Source: an uncultured Bacteriovorax sp. (GTDB taxonomy: Bacteria; Bdellovibrionota; Bacteriovoracia; Bacteriovoracales; Bacteriovoracaceae). Taken from it: DNA of 64,000 bases. Shown piece after piece: positions 25,462 through 34,595 of this stretch. The stretch's first letter is position 1. Each line of letters opens with the position of its first letter. The stretch is from contig CAMLMH010000001.1 of NCBI GenBank assembly GCA_946481315.1, forward strand, positions 868,001 through 932,000, in the 5' to 3' direction. The notes beneath the pieces were generated by a model that worked only from the letters and a program-made list of their open reading frames with translations, did not search any database and was not told where the DNA came from. The position numbers were made by a program, and so were the translations under genes.

Positions 25462-26978
25462 TCCATAGTCTTGCTTTTTTATTGCTCTTATCTTTAAACC
25501 CCTTCGTTATCAATGCATCGGAGGTTTTTCCCAATACCTGTAAAGATTGTAATTTGATAATTATTAATCTAACCAGTACCCGTAAAAAACATTTAAGCCT
25601 CTATGGCCATCAACGTCATACAACACCAAATATTGATCGGTTTTTTGCTCAATCTTATATCTTTCAGAATGCCTTTGCTCCGGCCTCTTTAACTTTTACG
25701 GATGCTGTGAGTCTTTTTTATTCCCTCGCTCCGATTACCCATGAAGCTTTTGCCCGTGAATTAAAAGGAAAAACAGCAGAACGATTAAAAAAGCTTCCAA
25801 CCTTGCCTTCAGTTCTGGGGCAACAAGGATACAAGACAGCTGCTTTTGTGAGTGATGAAGATTATACTTTTGAATGGGGTTACGGGAAAGATTTCGGTCT
25901 GTATTTTGACCGCGCTCATTACGCTGAAAATAATATTCCTTTTAAGCCCTTTACCTTCAGCATCGGAACAAAAGAGCTCATTCCACATGTTATTAACTGG
26001 CTAAACAAGAACCACCAGCAAAAATTCTTTCTCTTTTTGCAGGCATATGACATGCACTGTCCATATTCTGCAGATGAAAAATTCCAGGCACGATTTACCC
26101 TACCTCATTCGACAGAAATACCTTTTACGACAGAATGTTTTATGTCACGTGAGCCGGTAAAGAAGATTAAAGAAAAGGGAGTGACGAAGTTTGAATTAAA
26201 AAGTTTTTTTGCCTACCTGGATAAAAAGCAGATTACATATCGTTTTACAGCTCAGGATTTAGAATATTTAAAGGCCATGTATGATGCAGAGCTGGCACAA
26301 AGTGATGACCGGCTTAAGCAGCTCTTCGATACAATCACTCAGCTGAAACTGGACAAAAATTCGGTTATCGTTTTTATGGCCGATCATGGAGACAATCTGG
26401 GGGAAAATGGTTTCTTCATGAAACCTTCTGCTTTTCCGATGGGTAATCTGCACAACCACAATCTTAATTTTCCGCTGCTGATTAAGTTTCCAGGACAACA
26501 AAATGAATATCAGCAAAGACAATTTGTTCAGACAATGGATCTGACACCAAGCTTGCTGGATATTTTAGGTGTAAATGTTCCGTCAGGGATGCAAGGAAAA
26601 AGTTTCCGTTTTCATCTGGGAAATGCTAAAGATCTGCACTTTTTCAATTATGCTTTCTCTTTGCGCTTTGATGTGCTGGAGGAGGATCGTTCAATTGACC
26701 ATCTTTATAAACTGGAAGTTCTGAACGATGAAAAATGGAAATTTATACGGGCCAGGAAAGTCGGACATAAAAATAAAAAATTAATCAGTGAGGAGAAATT
26801 TTTGTTTAATCTGCAGCAAGATCCGCTGGAAGAAAAAAATCTCTATCAGAAGAATAAAAAAATTGCTAACGAATATTCTTTGCTCATGAGTAAGGCACGC
26901 AAAATGGTGCCGGTTGGATTGAAGAAATCAGATTTTTTTAAAAATGGCAGCAGCATTGTTTCCCCCAAATCCAAATGA
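25458..26978 (+). CDS. sulfatase / alkaline phosphatase-superfamily protein with altered active site
   Basis: A 506-residue exported protein (signal peptide about 1-20) of the sulfatase-like superfamily, which includes phosphoethanolamine and phosphoglycerol transferases. Family landmarks are YGH / TPNIDRFF near residues 49-62, H200 in AYDMHCPY, and D309-H310 in MADHGDNLGENG. However, the first metal-binding aspartate, usually in a DTLR-type motif, is replaced by T39 (NLTSTRKK), and no C-x-P-S-R sulfatase signature is seen, only APASLTF. It may be an inactive or re-tooled enzyme. It is the last gene of the operon, and its final 51 bases overlap the convergent ketosynthase gene. Confidence 0.8.
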   Translation: MIHSLAFLLLLSLNPFVINASEVFPNTCKDCNLIIINLTSTRKKHLSLYGHQRHTTPNIDRFFAQSYIFQNAFAPASLTFTDAVSLFYSLAPITHEAFARELKGKTAERLKKLPTLPSVLGQQGYKTAAFVSDEDYTFEWGYGKDFGLYFDRAHYAENNIPFKPFTFSIGTKELIPHVINWLNKNHQQKFFLFLQAYDMHCPYSADEKFQARFTLPHSTEIPFTTECFMSREPVKKIKEKGVTKFELKSFFAYLDKKQITYRFTAQDLEYLKAMYDAELAQSDDRLKQLFDTITQLKLDKNSVIVFMADHGDNLGENGFFMKPSAFPMGNLHNHNLNFPLLIKFPGQQNEYQQRQFVQTMDLTPSLLDILGVNVPSGMQGKSFRFHLGNAKDLHFFNYAFSLRFDVLEEDRSIDHLYKLEVLNDEKWKFIRARKVGHKNKKLISEEKFLFNLQQDPLEEKNLYQKNKKIANEYSLLMSKARKMVPVGLKKSDFFKNGSSIVSPKSK

Positions 26979-28067
26979 GTGACTGAGAAAATATTTTTTC
27001 TGTGTGCTTACCGGACTGGTGATAATATTGAGATCGAATGCTTTCTGATCACAATTTTTGGTTGGTGGAATGATGTTTTGTTTTAAAGCAGCCGCTGCCA
27101 GTATTGTTTCGATCAATCCGGATGCGTCCGTGGTATGACCTAGATGTCCTTTTAAAGATGTCACGGGAATCTGCTGATTTTGGAAGACTTTTGTAATTGC
27201 CAGGGCTTCATGTTCATCGTTTAAAGTCGTAGCCGTTCCATGAGATTTAATAAAGGCCAGGTCATCCTCATTTATACCGGAAAGCTCAATTGTTTTTTTG
27301 ATGGAGCGAATGACTTCCTTAACATCATCCCTCCCATCTGTTAGTTTGTGTCCGTCATTCGTCTGGCTATAGGAAATAATCTCTGCCAGTGTGTCATTAG
27401 ATTTATCCTTTGAAAGAATCAGTGCTGAAGCAGATTCTGTCTTAATAAAGCCACTTCTTTTTTGATCAAACGGACGTGAGAGATGTTCTGTCTTCTGGCC
27501 ATTGACAGCGAATGCCCCCAGCCCTTGCAAAACATAAAGTACATAGGGATCGATTAAATCCATAGCAATAATCAGAACTTTCTTCCATAAACCCAGTTTA
27601 ATTCCCTGAGCGGCATGAGTTAATAACGTTAAGCCGGTAGTGCAGGTATTATCAATAGTAGTGATTTGCTCACGGGATAAATTTATCCCATGTCTGTTCA
27701 TACATTGGGCCACAAAATCCAGTTCATCCAGCATTGTTTTTGCAGTCATTTGTGATTGCTCAAATGTATCGATATGACGAAAGAGCAAAAAGCAGTGATC
27801 AAATTGAGATTCTTTAGCGAGAACATAATGATGGAGAATTTGATTTAAAATTTTTTCTGACTTCGTTTCTTCTGCAAACTCCGGATGTTGATAATGCTCT
27901 TTACTCATTAAACCGCAGACTTTAACCGGAAAATTTTGTCCATATATGCCGGGGATCTCACTATAGGCAGCCTGATTATTGATCAAGGCTTGCAGATGCT
28001 GATCGATGCCTGCACCAAAAGGAGACAGGACAAAGGGACTTGAGATGTAAATTCCTTCAGTATTCAT
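26928..28067 (-). CDS. beta-ketoacyl-ACP synthase (type II ketosynthase)
   Basis: A 379-residue ketosynthase with the complete Cys-His-His triad: C142 in DNTCTTG, H276 in SHGTATTLND, and H308 in LKGHLGHT. The glycine-rich SFGFGGNNAA C-terminus is present. It condenses malonyl-ACP with an acyl chain. It is slightly shorter than FabF (about 410) and divergent in its N-terminus, so it is probably a specialised rather than housekeeping enzyme. Its ATG overlaps the stop of the ACP gene by 4 bases. It overlaps the sulfatase-like gene tail to tail by 51 bases. Confidence 0.9.
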   Translation of the reverse strand: MNTEGIYISSPFVLSPFGAGIDQHLQALINNQAAYSEIPGIYGQNFPVKVCGLMSKEHYQHPEFAEETKSEKILNQILHHYVLAKESQFDHCFLLFRHIDTFEQSQMTAKTMLDELDFVAQCMNRHGINLSREQITTIDNTCTTGLTLLTHAAQGIKLGLWKKVLIIAMDLIDPYVLYVLQGLGAFAVNGQKTEHLSRPFDQKRSGFIKTESASALILSKDKSNDTLAEIISYSQTNDGHKLTDGRDDVKEVIRSIKKTIELSGINEDDLAFIKSHGTATTLNDEHEALAITKVFQNQQIPVTSLKGHLGHTTDASGLIETILAAAALKQNIIPPTKNCDQKAFDLNIITSPVSTQKKYFLSHSFGFGGNNAAAIFKKI

Positions 28068-28333
28068 TTAGTAAGGCTCAAAAGATAGCTCTCAACATCA
28101 GCAACTGTAACTTCCTTGAATCTTCTGCCAGAAGTTTTTGTAAGCACAATACTCATCTGGGTTATGTCCAGCGGGATTTTTACTGCTTTTTCCAGTTCAA
28201 AGACAAAGTCAACAAAGTCGATGGACTCGAGCCCCAGATCCTCCATAATTTTTGTCTGGCGATCAATAACTATCTGCTGATTGCTGATTCTTTTTAATGA
28301 ACTGACAATACAATTAAAGATTTCATCCTGCAT
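28064..28333 (-). CDS. acyl carrier protein
   Basis: An 89-residue acyl carrier protein with the phosphopantetheine site at S37 in LGLESIDFVDF, followed by the usual acidic helix. The sequence ESID, rather than DSLD, is typical of ACPs in specialised pathways. It lies between the Cys-less ketosynthase-like gene (14-base gap) and the true ketosynthase (4-base overlap), so it is the probable carrier for their shared acyl chain. Confidence 0.9.
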   Translation of the reverse strand: MQDEIFNCIVSSLKRISNQQIVIDRQTKIMEDLGLESIDFVDFVFELEKAVKIPLDITQMSIVLTKTSGRRFKEVTVADVESYLLSLTK

Positions 28334-28347
28334 ATTTTCTTCCTGAG

Positions 28348-29058
28348 TTAAACCAATAATCCATCAAGATATCCATAATATTCTTTTGTCTTCATCGTTT
28401 TTAATAGTGGTCTATCGCTGCTTTTATCCATAAAAAAAACACCAGCAGCTTCAGTGAGGATAGATTCAGGATTCTTAAGTGCATGCCAGGCTGCAAGATA
28501 AGGATCCTCATAAATATTGACCAGACCAACTACGGCCAGATCGATTTCCTGGCCCTGCAGATCCATCCATGCTTTTTGAAAAATTAACTCAGGTTGCGGC
28601 GATGTAATGACAAAAGAAGGTCCATGAATTTCATGAAAAATACATATATGTCCTGGAACAATACCGATGTGGTTTCTGATCCCATGGGTAGGGGGAATAT
28701 GTCCGCGGTAGACATTTACCAGTTCGGGTTCGGCTGTTTTAAGGGGATAGTCAGGGAACTGATCGTCCATATTGTAATGGGGGCCGCAGATATATATTCC
28801 AATTCTCTCGGAAGAGTATGATTTTTTAATTGTCGAAAAGTTCAGCAGGTGCATGCATTCCAGTAGCCATTGAGTTTTCTTGGAATGTAAACGAACGTTC
28901 TTAGCTGCCGTTTTATTATATGTGAGATCTAAATTTTCTATCGGGGCAAGCCGGGTAGAGAGCTGGCTGAGACGCTGATCAAAGAGGCGAGAATGAGTAT
29001 AAGGCCTGGGTATATCACCAGTGAGGATCAGCCCATTATTTCTCTTAACAATTCTCAT
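28348..29058 (-). CDS. Cys-less, truncated ketosynthase-like protein
   Basis: A 236-residue protein resembling the N-terminal half of a thiolase-fold ketosynthase. HGPSFVITSPQ followed by WMDLQGQEIDLAVVGLVNI matches the region where ketosynthases have GP...ACA...G.ADVMIAG, but the catalytic Cys is missing. Its place is taken by Ser/Pro/Gln. Such proteins can act as partners, like the chain-length factors of type II polyketide synthases. The ATG at 29058 (MRIVKRNN) is preferred over an upstream frame that runs into the divergent ketoreductase gene. It is the first gene of the KS-ACP operon. Confidence 0.65.
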   Translation of the reverse strand: MRIVKRNNGLILTGDIPRPYTHSRLFDQRLSQLSTRLAPIENLDLTYNKTAAKNVRLHSKKTQWLLECMHLLNFSTIKKSYSSERIGIYICGPHYNMDDQFPDYPLKTAEPELVNVYRGHIPPTHGIRNHIGIVPGHICIFHEIHGPSFVITSPQPELIFQKAWMDLQGQEIDLAVVGLVNIYEDPYLAAWHALKNPESILTEAAGVFFMDKSSDRPLLKTMKTKEYYGYLDGLLV

Positions 29059-29107
29059 TTTAATAATATATACTAAAACAATCTGATTTAGAACTGGAAA
29101 GAATATC

Positions 29108-29857
29108 TTGACGAATAGTAAGACAAAACAATTGGCAATTATCACTGGTGGTACGAAAGGTCTGGGACTGGCAATTGCGGAAATGCTAGCTCCTCACTAC
29201 AATCTTGCACTCATTTATTTATCTGATAATAAAGCTGCTGAAGCTGCAGGAAAAAAAATTGCCGACGCTTTTTTGCAACAATGTGACATTACTCATGCAA
29301 GCGAAGTTGAAAATGCAGTTAAAAGAATTAAAGAACATTTTCAAACTCATTGCTCTGTTTTAATTAACTGTGCCGGAATAGCGGTAAAAGATTTATTTTT
29401 AATGGAAAACCCCGCTGATCACCGCAAAACGTTTGAGACCAATTACTTTGGTGCTGTTAACGTGATTCGTTCTGTCTTGCCGGACATGGCCCGTAACAAA
29501 TATGGAAGAATTGTCAGTCTTAGTACCAATAATGTGAGTATTAATAATCGTGGCTCAGGTGCCTATTGTGCTTCAAAGGCAGCGCTGGAAAAATTTTGTG
29601 AAATCCTGGGAGGGGAGGTCGCGAGATCCGGCATCACTGTAAACCTGGTGCGCCCCGGAATGGTAGAGACACAAATGTCAGCTTCCTATCTGAGTGGCCT
29701 GAACGAAGAAGAGTTTAAATCACTGACTAGTCCTAATGAAAAATTAATCTCTGCTGTTGAAGTTGCCCGGGCAGTTAAGTTTCTGGTCGAATCTGAACAT
29801 ATCAATTCCAGTATTATTACAGTGGACAGCGGGCATGCACTTTTTAGAAAAGTTTAG
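29108..29857 (+). CDS. 3-oxoacyl-ACP reductase-like short-chain dehydrogenase (FabG-like)
   Basis: A 249-residue classical SDR. The cofactor motif TGGTKGLG is at residues 13-20, NCAG at about 87-90, a catalytic Ser around 139, and Y153-x3-K157 in GAYCASK. It would reduce the 3-ketoacyl product of the neighbouring ketosynthase, using NAD(P)H. The start is TTG with a GGAAAG ribosome-binding site 7 bases away. It is divergent from the KS-ACP operon with a 49-base gap, and the next membrane-protein gene overlaps it by 23 bases. Substrate assignment is by context. Confidence 0.88.
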   Translation: MTNSKTKQLAIITGGTKGLGLAIAEMLAPHYNLALIYLSDNKAAEAAGKKIADAFLQQCDITHASEVENAVKRIKEHFQTHCSVLINCAGIAVKDLFLMENPADHRKTFETNYFGAVNVIRSVLPDMARNKYGRIVSLSTNNVSINNRGSGAYCASKAALEKFCEILGGEVARSGITVNLVRPGMVETQMSASYLSGLNEEEFKSLTSPNEKLISAVEVARAVKFLVESEHINSSIITVDSGHALFRKV

Positions 29858-31274
29858 TCCACTTTATGCATGGATTGGGGCAGTAATTCTCTTTGGAGTC
29901 ATAACCCTTTTTCCTGGTTCACCCTTCTCAGCTTATCTTATTTTACCGGTTATTCTTTGCGCCTTTTTTCCGGCTCATCGCCAGAAAATTGTTTTTGCAG
30001 CAACCCTTTTTTTGGGAATTTTTATTCTCAATAATTTCTTTGCTCTTCATATTTATGGACGGGATATTCTGGATCCTTTCATTTTACTTTTTCAGGAAAA
30101 AGGAGAGGCCCTCAGCTATTCGGTTTTTATGGCCTCACTTCTGGCCGTTGCAGGCTACTTATTGCTGAATATGGTGATGTTTTTCTTTGCCCGCAGGTTC
30201 TTTTCAAAATTTAGTTTTCCTCTTTCGTTGACACTGGTTTTCATCTATATGTTCCTTTTCTGGCTTAGTTGTCAGTGGCTATCATTGGATTCTTTTCCCA
30301 GTATTGTCTTTGCTATGATCATGCTTATGTTAGGACGACACTGTTTTTACTTTTTTAATTATCTGCGGTTTTTCCGAACACTACCCCAAAACTGCACACA
30401 ATGCTTTGCTCTGTTTCAGCCATTCTGGTTTCTTAATTTTGAAATACCTGAAAATCCCGACTATGAAGTGGAAAAACAATCCATTGCATATTCAGCACAG
30501 GCCACTGCCGCCCTTCATATTCTCATCTCCACAATGGGATTTAAAATTTTATTAATTGTTTTTACTATGCTGGCAGGATTTATTCTTAAAGGTGAGCTAA
30601 GCATTTACCTCAGTGCCGAAGCTCTGGAGAAAGAATTGTTTTTTCCCTTGTTTGAAAACTGGAGGAATACACCCGTTGCGGTTCTTTATTTTGCACTTTT
30701 TAGTTATGCATTTTCGTACTTAATGACAACATTTTTCATCTATGGAAGAGTCATGATTGCGCTGGCCAAACTCTGTGGCTTCAATCTTCCGGATTATATT
30801 GATTCTCCCTGGAAGTCGCATTCATTTGCCGATTTTTTCTCCCGCACAATGTATTATTATAATTTAATTATCGTAAATCACTTCTTTTTCCCGGCCGTTG
30901 AATGGAGCAGGCGTTTTAACTTAAAAAAAGAATGGCGGGTATTCATCTGTTTAAACTGGGCACTCATTTTTGGGGGATTTTTTGCCAGGTTTTTAAAAGA
31001 TCTTTTTCGCATTTATCGACGGGGCTTTTTCCCAACCATAGACTATCTGACAAAATCTACTTTGTTTTATCTTATTGTTTTATCTCTGGCGGTTAATTTC
31101 AGTATCATCCGCAATCGGCACAAAAAAGTGCAGGAAGGCAATATTTTTAAAATGTTGTTATTTGTCTTTTTTTACTCTTTAATTATGCCTTTTAATCTTT
31201 CTCGTTATTTTGGCGAAAGAACTGATATCATCTATTTTTATATGAAGTTATTAAGTTTTGGTTTGTTGTTTTAA
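29835..31274 (+). CDS. polytopic membrane protein, MBOAT-like
   Basis: A 479-residue membrane protein with about ten hydrophobic segments. A central block (GFNLPDYIDSPW / SFADFFSRTMYYY / VNHFFFP) resembles the MBOAT pattern of alginate O-acetyltransferase AlgI and relatives, in which an aromatic-rich stretch leads to a catalytic His. If correct, it would transfer an acyl group from CoA or ACP to a sugar or lipid hydroxyl across the membrane. The ATG at 29835 lies inside the end of the ketoreductase gene, a sign of coupling. Its end overlaps the convergent acyl ligase gene by 24 bases. The family match is by eye. Confidence 0.6.
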   Translation: MHFLEKFSPLYAWIGAVILFGVITLFPGSPFSAYLILPVILCAFFPAHRQKIVFAATLFLGIFILNNFFALHIYGRDILDPFILLFQEKGEALSYSVFMASLLAVAGYLLLNMVMFFFARRFFSKFSFPLSLTLVFIYMFLFWLSCQWLSLDSFPSIVFAMIMLMLGRHCFYFFNYLRFFRTLPQNCTQCFALFQPFWFLNFEIPENPDYEVEKQSIAYSAQATAALHILISTMGFKILLIVFTMLAGFILKGELSIYLSAEALEKELFFPLFENWRNTPVAVLYFALFSYAFSYLMTTFFIYGRVMIALAKLCGFNLPDYIDSPWKSHSFADFFSRTMYYYNLIIVNHFFFPAVEWSRRFNLKKEWRVFICLNWALIFGGFFARFLKDLFRIYRRGFFPTIDYLTKSTLFYLIVLSLAVNFSIIRNRHKKVQEGNIFKMLLFVFFYSLIMPFNLSRYFGERTDIIYFYMKLLSFGLLF

Positions 31275-32768
31275 AATCAACTGGCCCAAAAATCTTTGGG
31301 TTCTTTCTTCCTTAAAAAATCTTTTAAAATACCATCTCCTGGCCTTGCCGCTGGCGGTACGGATTTTTTCTTCTGTAATAAAAAGAACTTTAGGACGCCG
31401 GTTCGGACTTAGGAATTGAAAAGACTGCGAAAAAAGATCCTGAATAAAAAATGGATCGATATCTGCATCAGTTCGTTCCAGAACCACTGCCATTTCTTCT
31501 CCCCGATAATCATTATCAAAGGAGCAGATAATAAATTCCCGATTGTCTGGTAACTTATCCCGTATGAGGTCTTCAATCATTCGAAGTGAAACACTTTCAC
31601 CATTGATCTTTGCCATTTCTTTTTTACGTCCGGTAATAAAAAAATAATTTTCATTATCGACCTTCTGATAGTATCCCAGGTCCCCGGTTGGGAAAAAATC
31701 ATCAGACAACACTATTTCCGTTTGCAGATACCCCTGTTGAAAGTTCGTGCCTTTTATGAAGAGTTCTCCCTCTTTTCCTTCCGGACATAATTCTTGATCA
31801 CACATGATTTTTACGGTTGTTCCAGAGAGGGGGGGACCAATGGAGGGGTAAGGAGAATTGATGAGCAGTCGCTCATAGAGCTCGTCAGAAATATTGACCG
31901 GAATTTTACAGGAAAAATTAATTCCCTCGGAGAGTCCATATCCCTGAATAATTTTTTTACCAGTCAGCAACCAGATCTGTTTTACTGTATTTGACGAAAG
32001 CGGAGCCGCAGCTGATACAAAATAATTTAATGAACTCAGATCATAGTTTTGCGCAATTTCTCCGGAGCGGGCAATAGAGTTAAGTATTGTGGGTATGACA
32101 CTCAGGATTTCTACATTGTATCTGGCCAGTGAATGCAAAATCAATTTCAGATCGAATTGCGAAAAAAGGACAATCGTTCCGCCGGTTAGCAGTGAAGCAA
32201 AAAAACTGAAATACAAAGCGTTAACATGAAAAAGCGGAAGGGGGGTACCGATAATTCTTTTACGGTCATTTAAATGATGATGTTTGATAACGGCCTGAAC
32301 ATTTTCTAAAACGCACCGGGCGCTTTGCCGTACAATTTTGGATGTACCAGTGGTTGCGCTGGTAGGGATATAGGTGAAGTCCTGATTTTCCGGAAATGGC
32401 GAAGGAGGATAATTATCACTATATGCTCCATCCTCAAAAAAGGATAAATCAATATGCGCATGATCTGGGATCAGGCTTAATAGATGGCATTTAATTCGTT
32501 CATCTTCATTGGGATTTTGTAAATACACTGTTTTATGGGCAAACCACGAAGCCGTAATAAGTACGGCAAAGCGATAACTGTTTTCTTCACCAATGACTAT
32601 ACATTGCTTAGAAGGAAATTCTCTAGTTATCTTTGCGGAGTTTTTCTGAACATCATTTAAAAATTTTTTGAATGTGTATTTGGTATCATGAACCGGATCG
32701 ATAAAGAAAACTTCGTCACTGTGAAGTAAGCAAGATTCATAAACGAGCTTGAGTATTTCATTATTCAT
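31251..32768 (-). CDS. AMP-dependent acyl-CoA/ACP ligase
   Basis: A 505-residue acyl-adenylating enzyme of the ANL superfamily. The ATP-binding P-loop TSATTGTSK (136-144), GYGLSEG, TGDLG and the hinge region ITGRKKEMAKINGES are present, and a catalytic Lys follows in TASGKARR near the C-terminus. It activates a carboxylic acid as an acyl-AMP and transfers it to CoA or an ACP. Close to an ACP, ketosynthase and ketoreductase, it most likely supplies the starter acyl group. It is alone on the minus strand, converging with the MBOAT-like gene. Confidence 0.9.
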   Translation of the reverse strand: MNNEILKLVYESCLLHSDEVFFIDPVHDTKYTFKKFLNDVQKNSAKITREFPSKQCIVIGEENSYRFAVLITASWFAHKTVYLQNPNEDERIKCHLLSLIPDHAHIDLSFFEDGAYSDNYPPSPFPENQDFTYIPTSATTGTSKIVRQSARCVLENVQAVIKHHHLNDRKRIIGTPLPLFHVNALYFSFFASLLTGGTIVLFSQFDLKLILHSLARYNVEILSVIPTILNSIARSGEIAQNYDLSSLNYFVSAAAPLSSNTVKQIWLLTGKKIIQGYGLSEGINFSCKIPVNISDELYERLLINSPYPSIGPPLSGTTVKIMCDQELCPEGKEGELFIKGTNFQQGYLQTEIVLSDDFFPTGDLGYYQKVDNENYFFITGRKKEMAKINGESVSLRMIEDLIRDKLPDNREFIICSFDNDYRGEEMAVVLERTDADIDPFFIQDLFSQSFQFLSPNRRPKVLFITEEKIRTASGKARRWYFKRFFKEERTQRFLGQLILKQQTKT

Positions 32769-32809
32769 GTTAAAATAAACTTATTTAAATCCTATTACCG
32801 GACTCACTA

Positions 32810-34225
32810 ATGTTCATCCTCATCTTTTTTCTTTCTATGTTTAATTTTAGCCTTCTTCAAAATGGTATGGCAAAAGACATTGTTATGTCAGCGGATGAAG
32901 TGTCCAACACAATTTCTATTCTGGATGCTGAAACATCAGAAATACTCGGTCAGTATTCATATGGTCGACCACGTGATTATGTTCTTTTAAGCTCTGTAAA
33001 AAAATTTACTCAGACAAACGTTCATGGTCTGGCCGTCAATCCGGTTGGGAAAGAACTCGCAATAACTTCCAATATCAGTAATTCTGTCGTTATTTATAAA
33101 TTAACTGATCTGGAAAAAGAAGTCCATTATCTCAATGTTGGTCTTTCACCTCACATTGCCATGTATTCAGCCGACAATAGTGAATTGTGGGTGGCCAGCC
33201 GGGGAACAGAGTCTGTAGAAATTTTTGACACAAAAAAATATAATCTTAAAACGAAATTAAAGGTAAGTCCTTGTCCTAGTTTTTTTGCATTTTTAAAGGC
33301 TAAAGCACACGTTTTTGTCTCTAATGTATGTACAAATAAACTTGAAGTTTATCATGCAAAGAATAAAAAACGGATAAAGACAATAGAACTCAATGGATAT
33401 TTTTCTCCGCTCATAACGCTTTCACCAGATCAAAAAGAATTATGGATCATCCGCAAAGAAACAGATCAGGTAGCCAGGATTGATACAGAGAAGCTGGAAT
33501 TGATTGAATACGTTGATGTCGGAGTTTTCCCGCAACACGTGGCTTTTATCCAAAAAGGCGGGCGAGTACTGGCAGCTGTTACAGTCGGTGGGGAAAGTGC
33601 CGTCAAGTTTTATAGCTTTGCTACCGGAAAAACAGGAACTAAACTTGAGCACAATGTTATTGTTCCTGGTGTCCCACATGGCATTACAGTCAGAAAAGAT
33701 CAAAAGAAGATCTTTGTGGCCGGTGAACACAGTGATAAGGTCTACACCATTGACGCTGACACTATGGCCATAACAGAGCGGACCAATATTGGCAATTCAC
33801 CACAATCACTCATTACGATTGCTGATTTTCCAGTGCCCAAAAATGGGCTTTCTCAACCGTCAGTGAAAAGAGACTCTATCATTCATAATCTGTCCGGGCA
33901 GTCTTTAGTGTCAGGTGCAGAAGTGACAGTGAGACAGCTTTTTCAGAACTTCCATTTTAATTTTTTAGTTCATGGGCAAATTAAAAAAGAACTGGCATTG
34001 CAGTTTTATATGACTGATTCAGAAGAGGCCATAAAAACGAAAGATAAAGAGAAGCTGATTCCCATTGGTTTTGTTTTCTGTTCATTGGGAACATATGCTT
34101 GTGTTAATTCCACCTCCATTCCAGTGGGGCTCATCAAGCAGGATGTACTAAAAAATCCAAATCTTAAAATGGTTGCCTTTGATGAAGAAGGAAAGATGAT
34201 ACTGATTTCTACGGAGAAAAAATGA
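32810..34225 (+). CDS. YVTN-type beta-propeller protein
   Basis: A 471-residue exported protein (signal about 1-20) made of repeated 40-residue units with the YVTN-family pattern: VSNTISILDAET, NSVVIYKL, SVEIFDTKKY, NKLEVYHAKN, QVARIDTEKLE and DKVYTIDADTM. These form a seven-bladed-type propeller. The last 130 residues form a separate domain with two cysteines. Such proteins often bind metals or act beside redox enzymes in the periplasm. It overlaps the DUF305 gene by 4 bases. The function is unknown. Confidence 0.82.
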   Translation: MFILIFFLSMFNFSLLQNGMAKDIVMSADEVSNTISILDAETSEILGQYSYGRPRDYVLLSSVKKFTQTNVHGLAVNPVGKELAITSNISNSVVIYKLTDLEKEVHYLNVGLSPHIAMYSADNSELWVASRGTESVEIFDTKKYNLKTKLKVSPCPSFFAFLKAKAHVFVSNVCTNKLEVYHAKNKKRIKTIELNGYFSPLITLSPDQKELWIIRKETDQVARIDTEKLELIEYVDVGVFPQHVAFIQKGGRVLAAVTVGGESAVKFYSFATGKTGTKLEHNVIVPGVPHGITVRKDQKKIFVAGEHSDKVYTIDADTMAITERTNIGNSPQSLITIADFPVPKNGLSQPSVKRDSIIHNLSGQSLVSGAEVTVRQLFQNFHFNFLVHGQIKKELALQFYMTDSEEAIKTKDKEKLIPIGFVFCSLGTYACVNSTSIPVGLIKQDVLKNPNLKMVAFDEEGKMILISTEKK

Positions 34226-34590
34226 AGCAAATAATGTTTCTCATTTTATGTTTGTTGTGGGGTTTTGAAGCTAAATCCTGCGACACTTGCCTGGGATCAA
34301 AAGAAAGTGAGGTGTTTCTGGCTTCCCCGCTAACGCCTTTTAAGACATTGATGGAAAAATCGATGCATTTGATGGACACTCAGATGGGAAAAGTGAATTT
34401 GGAAGATAAAAATAAGGAGCGTGTTTTTTTACAAATGATGATTGCGCATCATGAAGGAGCGCTGAATATGGCCAATTCGCTGATTGCTCACAGTAAAGAT
34501 CCCGATCTTGTGAATTATGGCAGATCTATTATTGCCAATCAAATGAATGAAATTCTTTATATGAAAGCACTATTGAATAAAATTAAATAA
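34222..34590 (+). CDS. DUF305-family exported protein
   Basis: A 122-residue exported protein with a signal peptide (about 1-18) and the DUF305 core: MMIAHHEGALNMA followed by GRSIIANQMNEI. Family members such as CopM bind copper or silver in the periplasm through Met and His. Two cysteines (CDTC) lie near the start of the mature protein. It is coupled to the YVTN gene by a 4-base overlap. In this neighbourhood it might hold copper for the copper monooxygenase at 22973-24889; that is inference. Confidence 0.85.
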   Translation: MKQIMFLILCLLWGFEAKSCDTCLGSKESEVFLASPLTPFKTLMEKSMHLMDTQMGKVNLEDKNKERVFLQMMIAHHEGALNMANSLIAHSKDPDLVNYGRSIIANQMNEILYMKALLNKIK

Positions 34591-34595
34591 AGCAT

